DNA of 64,000 bases from NCBI GenBank assembly GCA_030428945.1, contig JAUIEC010000002.1, forward strand, positions 62,001-126,000, in the 5' to 3' direction. A program made the position numbers and the translations under genes. The notes under the pieces were generated by a model. That model did not search any database. It had not been told where the DNA came from and saw only the letters and a list, made by a program, of their open reading frames with translations. This document shows, piece after piece, positions 1 through 9,100 of the stretch. Every line of letters starts with the position of its first letter. Positions within the stretch are counted from its first letter, which is position 1. The stretch is from Phycisphaerae bacterium. GTDB lineage: Bacteria; Planctomycetota; Phycisphaerae; UBA1845; Fen-1342.

Positions 1-19
1 TCTGAGTCTGGTTTGCACA

Positions 20-823
20 ATGGTGGATGAGCGCACCGATGAGCGTCAGCAGGACTGGGTGACATGGGGTATCACCACAATGTTGCGTCTGCTCTACAGC
101 GAGTCTTCAATCATCGGCTCGGTGCTGGGCTGTGGCACCCGAGAGCACACCGTCAAGCAGGCAATCGATTTGATGTACGACTCCTGCGGGCGGCAGGTGG
201 CCGCCCGACTTGCCAAGGACCGACGTACCGCAATCGAAGCAGCCGAGCTTCATCTTGGACAACGCTTGGCAGACTATCAATCAAGGGCCCAAGACTGGCA
301 CCGCTTTAACCCATGGACCGTCATCTACGCGCACGATCACGGCACGCCGGTGGGCATGACGATCGTGTTGCCGGTTTCGGACGAGGCCTATTCAGACGTG
401 TTCGAGGGTCGGCGTGCTTCCTACGAACTGACGCCGGACGACTTCGCAGTCCCGACCTGCAACCTGATTATCGAGGCCGGTGCAGAACGGCCGGGCGACG
501 TTGACTACACACCCCGTAATCCGACCAAGGCCCTCATCCTCGCGTTGATCGCCCAAACGGCCGCACTGGCGAGAGTTGCGGATTTGCCCCGTGAAAAAAA
601 CATGCGAGCGCTGACCTTCGCCGGGACGCCCACCAATCGGGAGCGGCTCTTGGCCTCGGGATTCCGGACCACTGGCCGGACCATGGCCCGATCAGGGGTT
701 GAACTCATCGAGCGTCGGTTTCCGCTCAAGACATTGCAAATGCGTGACTTATTGAATGCGGCAGTGCTTCAGCAGCTTTCGCATGTGGGCGATACCCCGC
801 CGCCACCGAGTCGGAGGAGTTGA
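20..823 (+). CDS. GNAT-like hypothetical protein
   Basis: This 267-residue protein is soluble, with no signal peptide or membrane segment. Around residues 110-160 it has the alternating strand pattern of an N-acyltransferase (a TPVGMTIVLPVSDEAY stretch followed by an NLIIEAGA strand), and near residue 200 a LTFAGTPTNRERLLASGF segment like the late GNAT strand and helix. I infer an acetyltransferase-like or N-acyl amino acid synthase-like fold; the substrate cannot be read. No stop codon is visible in frame upstream of the first ATG, so the true start may lie before the window. Confidence 0.5.
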   Translation: MVDERTDERQQDWVTWGITTMLRLLYSESSIIGSVLGCGTREHTVKQAIDLMYDSCGRQVAARLAKDRRTAIEAAELHLGQRLADYQSRAQDWHRFNPWTVIYAHDHGTPVGMTIVLPVSDEAYSDVFEGRRASYELTPDDFAVPTCNLIIEAGAERPGDVDYTPRNPTKALILALIAQTAALARVADLPREKNMRALTFAGTPTNRERLLASGFRTTGRTMARSGVELIERRFPLKTLQMRDLLNAAVLQQLSHVGDTPPPPSRRS

Positions 824-969
824 GTGGAGCCGGCATGCCGAAACCGTTCCGGGCACGAACCCACTGCTCGCCCTGAGATGCCACAGCCCACGTCCGGGTC
901 CTCGGGAGGAGTTCCAGTTGGAGGCCACTCTCTCGCCCGCCTAGCCGCGCTCTTGTGCTCAGCACACTT

Positions 970-995
970 GGACCTATGGTCCTAACCATAGGTCC
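970..995. repeat. Perfect 10 bp inverted repeat
   Basis: The arms GGACCTATGG (970-979) and CCATAGGTCC (986-995) are perfect reverse complements around a 6 nt spacer. There is no following T-run, so a simple Rho-independent terminator is unlikely. The symmetric TATGGT-N-ACCATA core looks more like a dimeric repressor operator. It lies 147 bp after the end of the GNAT-like gene, and no promoter was identified beside it. Confidence 0.7.
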
Positions 996-1109
996 GGAGC
1001 GCGGGCACGCCCGGGATCGGTCCCGAGGCCGCCCCGAGCAACCCAGATCGGGATCATTGCCAGAGGGTCGGAACGCACCGCAGAATCCGTGACTCCCTGC
1101 TGCACAAGA

Positions 1110-1134
1110 AGGACCGAGTTTTCGGTAGGCACAG
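1110..1134. repeat. 25 bp direct repeat, left copy
   Basis: This is the left copy of a repeat found again at 2618-2642 with 24 of 25 bases identical, including the exact 19-mer GAGTTTTCGGTAGGCACAG. It lies outside the IS4 element, about 170 bp from its left terminal repeat, so it is not part of the terminal inverted repeats and is too distant to be the target duplication. Confidence 0.85.
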
Positions 1135-1301
1135 GCACCCACCCTTACCCGACCTCTCAGTACAAGCTGCCGATCCACATCGCCGAAACGGATCCAATAT
1201 CGCCTCGGGTCGCCTGGTCGCCGGAATCAGGCATTCCACGACGGAAACGAGAGAGGTGCTGGCAAAGCCAATGCCCAATCGATCGCGAGATTGAGACTCC
1301 T

Positions 1302-2551
1302 GAACGCCATTAAGTTATGGGCTGCGAGTTCTCTGCAGTTCCCGTTTCAGTTCTGTTCGTGGTCTTGTCATTCTTGAGTATTGCAGCGGCCGGCGTTTGA
1401 CCACGCGTGGTTGCACGCGGCCGGGGCGGTCGGGGTTGATCACGATCGTAGCCCTGGCGTCGCGGGCCAGGCCGTGACGCAGCAACCGCACCACGTCGAG
1501 GAAGCTCACCCGCTCCGGCGTCGTCTCCAGATGCATGGCGACGACCGTCAGCGTCGCACCGATCAGGTTGTAAACGAGCGCAAACGCCAGCAGCTCCCGT
1601 TCGACCCCCGCCGCACTCTTGGCACGCAGCACGCGCATTCCGAGGGTGTCCTTCAAATGACGCAGGTTCAACTCGACACACCAGCGGCGATGGTACAGCT
1701 CGGCCAGCTCCGCGGCCGGGTACGCCACCGGATCGAGCAGCGTGGTCGCCAGCGTGACGGTGGACGTGCGATAGCCGCGCCGTGACACGCGATACCGCAA
1801 TTCCCGCACGATCATCGTCTCCGGCAACGCGTCGTATGTCTCGCGCGGCATGACCCGCGACGGCACCTTGGACTTGCGCCAGATCGTAAGTTGGTCGTCG
1901 CATCCCAGTCGCACGGGCCAGGCGACGCCGGCCCAGCGGTACTGTCTGGCCGAAAGGCTCACCCGGCGATTCTGGTGCATGCGCACCACGGCGTGGATTC
2001 CCCCCTGTGCCAGCAGCGCCAGATGCGCGTACGAGCAGAAGCCGCGGTCGCCGACGAGCAGGTCGCCGGAGCCCAGATGCGGGTGCAGTTCTCCGACGCG
2101 GGTCATGTCGTGCGTTCGCCAGGTCGAGGCCAGCACGTCGACAAGCATGCCGGTATAGGCGTCAAACAACGCCAGGAGGTGTGCGACCGGGAAACCGCAG
2201 CCGGGCTTCTGTTCGGTCGGCTGGTCGAAGCGACGCTGCAGCTCCGGCGTGTCCGACATCGAACAGGATGAACCGTCGACCAGGAAGGCGCGCAGTCCGC
2301 GCCAGCGGCCAACCTGATCGGTTGCGTCACGTTGCCGCGTTGCGGTGCTGCGCAAGAGCCGACGCATGACGTCGACCGGCAATCGTCGCAGGGCCTGGCA
2401 GTAGGCGCTGGGCGAGAACGCCACGCCGACCAGCCGGCCGACGCCGGTCATCGCGACGGCATGGAGAATCTGCAGCACAGGAGGTCTTTCATTGCGCAAG
2501 CGTTGTAAGTGCGCTGCTGCCGCGAACTTACGCGCTATCTAGATGGCGTTC
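1302..2551 (-). mobile_element. IS4-family insertion sequence
   Basis: The element contains one transposase gene and is bounded by imperfect terminal inverted repeats. GAACGCCAT at 1302-1310 matches the reverse complement of 2543-2551, and the similarity extends inward to about 13 of 16 positions. The left repeat sits 13 bp past the transposase stop codon, as expected for an IS end. The length of about 1250 bp is normal for a short IS4-type element. I could not find a convincing target-site duplication, so the insertion may be old or rearranged. Confidence 0.75.
1315..2499 (-). CDS. IS4-family DDE transposase
   Basis: The 394-residue protein carries the IS4-type catalytic triad. Asp75 lies in a VDGSS strand, Asp151 in GDRGF, and Glu276 in the Y-(2)-R-(3)-E signature (Tyr269, Arg272, Glu276) that defines the family. 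The N-terminal part is the usual helical DNA-binding region. The frame is intact with no frameshift, so the enzyme may be active. It is the only gene inside the inverted repeats and would catalyse cut-and-paste transposition of the element. Confidence 0.92.
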   Translation of the reverse strand: MRNERPPVLQILHAVAMTGVGRLVGVAFSPSAYCQALRRLPVDVMRRLLRSTATRQRDATDQVGRWRGLRAFLVDGSSCSMSDTPELQRRFDQPTEQKPGCGFPVAHLLALFDAYTGMLVDVLASTWRTHDMTRVGELHPHLGSGDLLVGDRGFCSYAHLALLAQGGIHAVVRMHQNRRVSLSARQYRWAGVAWPVRLGCDDQLTIWRKSKVPSRVMPRETYDALPETMIVRELRYRVSRRGYRTSTVTLATTLLDPVAYPAAELAELYHRRWCVELNLRHLKDTLGMRVLRAKSAAGVERELLAFALVYNLIGATLTVVAMHLETTPERVSFLDVVRLLRHGLARDARATIVINPDRPGRVQPRVVKRRPLQYSRMTRPRTELKRELQRTRSP

Positions 2552-2617
2552 GTCACAGGGCCCATGTCAGTTCCTCAGTACGGAATCTGCCAGGGGGTAA
2601 GTCGTTTGGCAGCAACG

Positions 2618-2642
2618 AGGACGGAGTTTTCGGTAGGCACAG
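2618..2642. repeat. 25 bp direct repeat, right copy
   Basis: This is the right copy of the 1110-1134 repeat, in the same orientation with one mismatch. It starts 67 bp beyond the right end of the IS element and ends about 33 bp from the stop codon of the small secreted-protein gene. The pair would have been roughly 260 bp apart before the IS inserted. Confidence 0.85.
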
Positions 2643-2675
2643 CTGCCGTTTTCTGACACCACACGCCGTCGCGGA

Positions 2676-3146
2676 TTACTCCACCACCGCTCCAATTTCC
2701 TCCCAGACCCCCCGACTACGTTGAGGCTTCAACCGTATTACCCACGCTTGCCCCGTCGCCGTATCCAAGCGATAAGCCAACGGAACGTTCAGTGTCCCCG
2801 GAAAATCAAACGTCAGAACCCGGAACTGATATCTGTCGCAACTGGCCAAATCGCCCCCGGGGTGCGCAGGTGTCGGCGAGGTCCCAAGTTGTTGCCAAAC
2901 ACCAGGCTCCAGCTCATAACCTTGCCGGATCACCCAGGACCGGCCCGAAACAGTGTCAAAACAAAAAATGACGCACTCATCGGGTTCACCCTTCTGGTCG
3001 AAATGTCGAAGATCAAACTGATAACGGCCACAACCGTTGCCGAAATCGCTAGCTGTGACTCGGTGCGATGTATCTGACCAACCAAAACTCACGAGCGATA
3101 GAACGCCTACAACAGCCGCTGCGACAAGCACCAAAATCTTAGACAA
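2676..3146 (-). CDS. Secreted protein with duplicated domain
   Basis: The 156-residue protein begins with a hydrophobic segment (residues 3-20) that reads as a signal peptide or anchor. The mature part is an internal duplication. One unit runs about 41-87, the other about 104-151, and both follow the plan RYQF, an acidic/aromatic strand, a strand ending in D-T-x-(S/T)-G-x-(S/A)-W-V-I-R, then G-V-W-(Q/E)-(Q/E)-(L/I)-G. I do not recognise the family. The gene starts 20 bp after the stop of the RHS gene and is almost certainly co-transcribed with it, which makes a partner or immunity-like role conceivable but unproven. Confidence 0.7.
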   Translation of the reverse strand: MSKILVLVAAAVVGVLSLVSFGWSDTSHRVTASDFGNGCGRYQFDLRHFDQKGEPDECVIFCFDTVSGRSWVIRQGYELEPGVWQQLGTSPTPAHPGGDLASCDRYQFRVLTFDFPGTLNVPLAYRLDTATGQAWVIRLKPQRSRGVWEEIGAVVE

Positions 3147-3166
3147 AACAAGCTCCTCGTTTTTCC

Positions 3167-6100
3167 CTAGTGATCTCTACAAGTATACCAGAGCGACGCA
3201 AAATGCGCAGACCGACTAATCGTGTACGGCTCTCCTTCGCCGACCTCCGTACCGCCCTGAATCCCACCTCCTACCGAGATCGAAAACCCATCGACTCCAG
3301 GAACCGTAAAGCTACCGGAGAACGAAGCGTTTATCTGCAAATCCTTGTCACCGAAATACTTGACATCGATGTCGATCGCGGCAGAGGCGGGGCCGTTTGT
3401 AGAACCGCCTGGCTGCCCGTAGCTCTCTTCATTAGCAGCCATGATCTGGCAGCTGGGCGGCGGAAGACAGATGATACCCATGTCTCTTTGCGCATCTGCT
3501 CCAGCGAGCGAAATCCCATTGTTTGTGGTCATGATGGTGAATGCCTTGAATGTCGCACTGGCGTCCCGTGCATTCACAGTCCCCTTGATCGAGCCGGTCC
3601 AATAGCGACCAAACCAGCCAACCCAACCCGGAACCCCCCCGCTAAAATTGAACTCGATCTCGCTCTCATACCAGTGCTTGATTGGCCGATCCAGAGGTCT
3701 GTTCATCGGCGGCTGGACCAAATGGGGCGAACAACGAGTCTGCGTTGGCGGATCGCTAGCTTGCCCAAAGCTGTTGGGTTGCAGGCCTCGATTCGCCAAG
3801 AAACCGACCACCGAGCCATCGGCGACTAAGCCTGTGGGCCCGAACAAGAACCCAACCGTCGAATGGACTGTTGTTGCCCCATTCGCCGGAAAGACCACGC
3901 CGTTTCCGTTGAATGAATAGACAATTCGTTCCGCGACGCCGGTTTCACCGATGAGAGTCACTCCAAAACGACCTCTATCCCACTGAATCGAAAAACGGGC
4001 ATCAGCAACCGATTCACTGGCTTCTCCCGATGCTTCGTTGTCAGGATCTGTATCGTTGCCAATCGTCGGATCGCCATTGACCTCCACCCAAACGGGTTCG
4101 CTGATAACTAGCCCACCCCAGAACAGTGCCTGAAGTGTCTGGTTGTTGGCATTCCGCGATTCGAGAGTTTGCCCGTGGCTGTTGTGGTGGTAGCTGATTT
4201 CGGCATTACCGCCGTCGTTCCCAACGACTTCCGGCCCGCGGAAACTAATCGCTTTCTGGGCTCGCCAACCGCTGCCGTAGTAATTGCACTCGGCAAAGGT
4301 AGTCGTGGTGGAAGCAGCCATCCAGATGGCGGAAGCAAGCCGGTTCCAGGCGTCGTGTTGATGAGTTCGTAAACCATCGTCCGTCAGGTTGCCATTGTCG
4401 TCATGGCTAACCGCAACGGTGTTCGAAGCAAAATCCAAACTGGCCACCTGATCATCCTGACTTCCGTCGTCATCTGAATCGATCCAGATATCCAGATTGT
4501 CAAACGCCTGCGTCGCGTTCAGGCCGGCTTCGCGGAAGAACCCGAAGTACCCGGCCGGCCAGGTGTCGTCGATTCCGCCAGCGTAACTGCTGACGAGGTT
4601 GGTCTCGTCCGCGAACGAACTGTCCTGGTCGGTATCGACCTTGACGCTCAGCACTTGCAGTTCGGGGTAGACCGGTGCATCGGTGATCGCGATCTGCATC
4701 GTGTATGTCTGACCGTTGGTCAGCGACACGCTCGACCCGCTGACGACGTTGGTCTGGTATCCGTCGACGACCTTGTCGAGCATGCAGGCCCCGTTGGCCT
4801 TCTTAAGGTAAACGGCCATGTAATTGCTGAAGTCCTGCAGGTGGATTACGCAACCCGGGCTGACCTTGTTGCTGGTATCCGCCTGCCAAACGAAGTCGAA
4901 CTCAGCCGTGTACTTTTCGCCGCGGAACGGCATGTAGATCACGGCCTGGTTGGCCGCGGAATCGTCGCCAGACTGGTTGATCTTGAACTCGCCGGAGTCG
5001 ATTTCGGCATCGCCTTGCTGGCTTCGCCAGCCGGCGGCAGCGGCGTAGTTGCCGCTGATGTCGTGGATCCGGAACCAGTCGACTTCGTTGTTCGAACTGT
5101 CGGAGGACCAGAGGCCGATCCGACCCGCGGGGACGGTCGCACTGTAGCCGTCAGCATTGCCGGCATGCACGGTGGCCCGCATAATGAACGAAGTGCCGGA
5201 GGTGATCGTCTTGCTGGCGCTGTCGCGAAGGTTCCAGGTTCCCGCACTCTTCTCGTAGAGCAGCCATTTCTGCTGGGTCAGCGAGTAGATCTTCGCAAAG
5301 AAATTGTCTTCATCTTCGTAGCCAAAGACCAGGCCGACGTTATCGCAGCCGGTCGTCAGGGTCGCTTCTGCTGAGATCTTGATGTCCTGGTACTCGGCCA
5401 GCCTGACGAGCAGGATTGAGCCTGTGCCGCCATCGGGGGCACCCGTCTCGGTGATCGTCGCGCTGCACTTCATCGATCCCGAAGTGGCCGACCAGGTGCC
5501 ATCGTCACCGCTTGTGGTGATCCCATCGCCGTCAAGGTCAGCGACGCCGTAGCCTTCCTTGTCATCATCGGAATAGGTGTCTTCGACCCAGTAGCGCGGG
5601 GTTTCACCGTTCACGGTACGGCTGGTCAGTTCGTTCGTGGCATTGTAGACGCGCGTCTCGGTCGCGCTGACGCCCGAGTTCTTGCGGTCAAGAGACGTGA
5701 TATTGCCGAGAACGTCCATTGTGTACGTCACTTCGCTCGGGGTACCGAGGTCGGCCTGGATGCCTGACTGATCGGTTTCGAGCAGTCCAGTCTTCACCGA
5801 CGTCAATCTACGCAGGTCATCATACGCGTAGATGCTACTACGGCCAGCCATAATCCGGATCCGCCGATCGGCGAATTTCGGGCTGCCGTCCCGCTCCGCC
5901 TCGTACTGGATCTGTTCGTGGGTGGTGGTGCCCGCGTCGTCTTCCACCAGCTGGTCCACGGTCCGACCGCTGAAGTCAAACCCATCGTACTCGTCCGCGG
6001 TGCCGGAATCGTAGTTCAGGATCGTGTCGTTGCCACGCCAACCGGAACCGGATTCGCTGGCCCGGCGGACCAGGCGAGACAGGCCCGTGAAGGTGTATTC

Positions 6101-9100
6101 GGCATAAATATCGGTCGTTGAGGATTCTGAGAGCTGCGCAACGCGGCTGAACGCATCCGCCACCTCGTCCTGCTTGGTGCTGGCGGCGTCGGAGTGCGTG
6201 TAGCGGGAGTAGATTGTCCGGCCGTTCGGGTAGGTGATGTAGTCAAGTCGACTGTGGTTATCGCTGCTCGAGCCGCTGATGTCGTAGGCGTACTGCACTG
6301 AGAGGGTGCTGCCATCGACCGCACCATCGTGTTCCTGCTCTTCCTTGGTGAGCTGGCCCAGGCCGTCGTAGGTGTAGGCCAGTTCATTGACCACGTTGCC
6401 GCCGTCCTTGGTGGCGCTGTCGCGGCTGGTGATCTTCTGGGTCCGCCCGGAGTCGTCAAACACCCAGGCGATCTGGCGAACATCGCCATCGACATCCGTA
6501 CCTAGCGTCGTGACGAGCTCATGCGTCTTGCGACGCAGAGTATCGTACTCATAGGTGATGGTCGTCTGGTTCTGGTCGGTCTTCGTATCGACCTTGCCGT
6601 CATGGTGGTAAGCGAAGACGACCTTGTCTGCCGAAGCTGTGGAAGGCTGACCGTCGGAGCCTGGGTAGCGGATCTCGGTCACCCAGCGCGATCCGACGGC
6701 GTGGCCGTAGACGTACTCCGTGACCTGATCATCATCGCCGGGATTGCCGCTGTCGTACTCGCCGACTTCCTTGGCAATCAGCTTGGTTGTGTCGGAGTTG
6801 CCGTTGTACTGGGTCTCAGTCCGGCGGTCGATCCCGCCAACATCTTCAATCGTCGCCGTCTGCCGGCCGAGGTCATCGTACTCGGAGTCCGTCTCGACTC
6901 CGTCTTCGTTTGTCACGGTCTCAAGCCTGCCATCGCTTCCGTAGGCCCACTTGGTGGTTAGGACCGTGTCGGAGGCAGCTGGCGGAGAACCGGCGATGTA
7001 GCTCGGCTCCTGCTGAAACTGAAAATCGGCGTTCATGGGACCACTAAGACCGTTGGTCGAGTTTGAGCCGTAATTGCTGGTCTGCTTGCGACGGCCTGCG
7101 TCGTCGTACCAGTGACTGACAAACGTGACCAATGCGTTGGTCGTAGCAGATGCCGGATCGAGCGTCGTATTCGTGGCGGACTCCAGCTCATACCTGCGGA
7201 CCTGCTCTGGCTGACCATCGTCGTTCAGCTCCATGTCGGTCCATTCAATGACCTCGTTGTCGCTGCCATAGGCGAACTTCCCACCTGCAGCGTAGATCGT
7301 GCTGCCGAGGCTCAGACCCTTGTACTGCCGGTCATTGCGTCCTGCCGCGTCGTAGCGTGAGATGCTCGCACCTGCTCCTGGAGCAACGACGGCTACCGAC
7401 CGGCCAACACGGTCGTAGTAGTAGCTCGTGACTAGGTCAGCGCCTTTGGCGCCGGTCGACGCGGTAATTTCCCAGAGGACCGTCTCGTACTGCTGGCCCC
7501 GATCGTTGTAGCCTGTCTCCGAAAGAGCCAGACGGCCGCTCGACTTCGTTTCGGGATCATCGCTGACGCTCAGGCTTTCGGAGTTTTCGTAGGTTCCGAC
7601 CGCGACAACGCGGTCCAGATTGTCGTACTTGCGAAGCGATTTCGGACCGGCCGGAGGACCGTCGAAGATCTGTCGGCCGCGCCAGTCGTACGTCATCGAA
7701 GTGCTGTTGGAGCCAGCATCCGCGTGGTAGCTCTTGACCTGCGTAACATTACCTAGACCGCCCTTGGACACGCCGGTCCCCGGCGTTGCTTGGTCGTAGA
7801 AGTACTCCGTGATCGTCTTCCAGCTCGTCGGGCTGCCGCTGGACTCCGTTGCGGTCATCTCGACTTCGAGGGGCTTGCCGATTGGGTTGAAGGTCGTTCT
7901 GCGGTAGCCGTCCTCGGGGTCTTCCACAGTGCTCGCTTCCGTGCGAGCCGTGGAATCGCTCGCATACGTGTACGTCGTGGTGTAGTAGTTCGTGACGTCG
8001 CTTCCGTCACCGCTGCTCGGGATGTCGTGGTAGGCCTTCATGGTCGACCGACGGAGCGAGGAGTCGTAATCAGTTTTGCTCCAGGAGACCCAGTAGGCCT
8101 GGTTCGTCAAGGTCTCTGCCCCGGTGGGCGGATCCGAGAACGTAACCGACGTCGGATCGACGGCAATCGTCTCGATCGGGCGGCCACCATGATCGACCAA
8201 TTGCCGCTGCGCTGGAACAAGCGGCTTGTCGGTCGTCGCGTCCCAAGGCGAATAGGATCGCGTCTCACCATCGAGATACGCGCGGTAACTGATCCGGCCG
8301 GCACGGTTCGTCGACTTGCGCAAGCGTCCCTGCAGGTCAAACTCGCTCTTGGTCGCGAGCTGGAGGTAACTGCCTGCCGAACCGGTCGTCTGAAAGTCGT
8401 ATGCTGGCGACGCCGCCGCGTCTTTCGGGGCAGCCCCGGTCCAATCGGCCCACAGATCAACACTGGAGGCCTGTTCCGGGCTCGTGATTCCGCTTGGACT
8501 GATGTCGCCCTCGGCGGTCCCGGTGTAGACATCCGCGACGTTGTACGCGAGTTGCCCGGTCAGATCGACGTAGCTGCGGTACGAGACCACGCCTTCCGCA
8601 TCCTTCTGCCAGCGGGCGCGGCCTTCGTCGTCGAAGTACACGTACTCCGTTGCCGCCACGCCGGAACCGTTCTGTCCGGTCGAGACGACGGGATGTGTCG
8701 TCTCACGGACCAGAATCCGGTTTGTTTCTTCCGACGTGTTGGCGTCGCTGTCCAGATCACCAGAGTCGGTGTGATACGCGTAGTCGTAGGCCGTGATCGT
8801 CCGAGACGTGTCATTCGGATCGGTCGTGCCAGTCGGGTAGCTGTGTGTCTTCGCCAGCATGCGTCGCGAAGCCAGTGTTGCGACGCCAGTTGGAGCATCC
8901 TCGTAGCTGTACCGTTGCACGTACAGCGCGGCTGAGGTGGCCTGCGAATACTTCCTCACCCGAATGCTCTCAATCCCCGCTCCGGAGGAATCCCATGTGA
9001 AATCGCGGGCCAGGCCGTCGTTCACGTACGTGAACGCATTGGTCGTTGAATTGAAATCGCTGATCGCTGACGGAGTGTAGACGCTCGTAATCTGACCGGA

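Larger units (their letters stand above)
824..1301. other. Intergenic, no convincing gene
   Basis: This 478 bp stretch between the GNAT-like gene and the IS4 element has several short open frames, none with codon use or motifs of a real gene. It holds a perfect inverted repeat at 970-995 and the left copy of a 25 bp direct repeat at 1110-1134, both listed separately. Confidence 0.6.
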
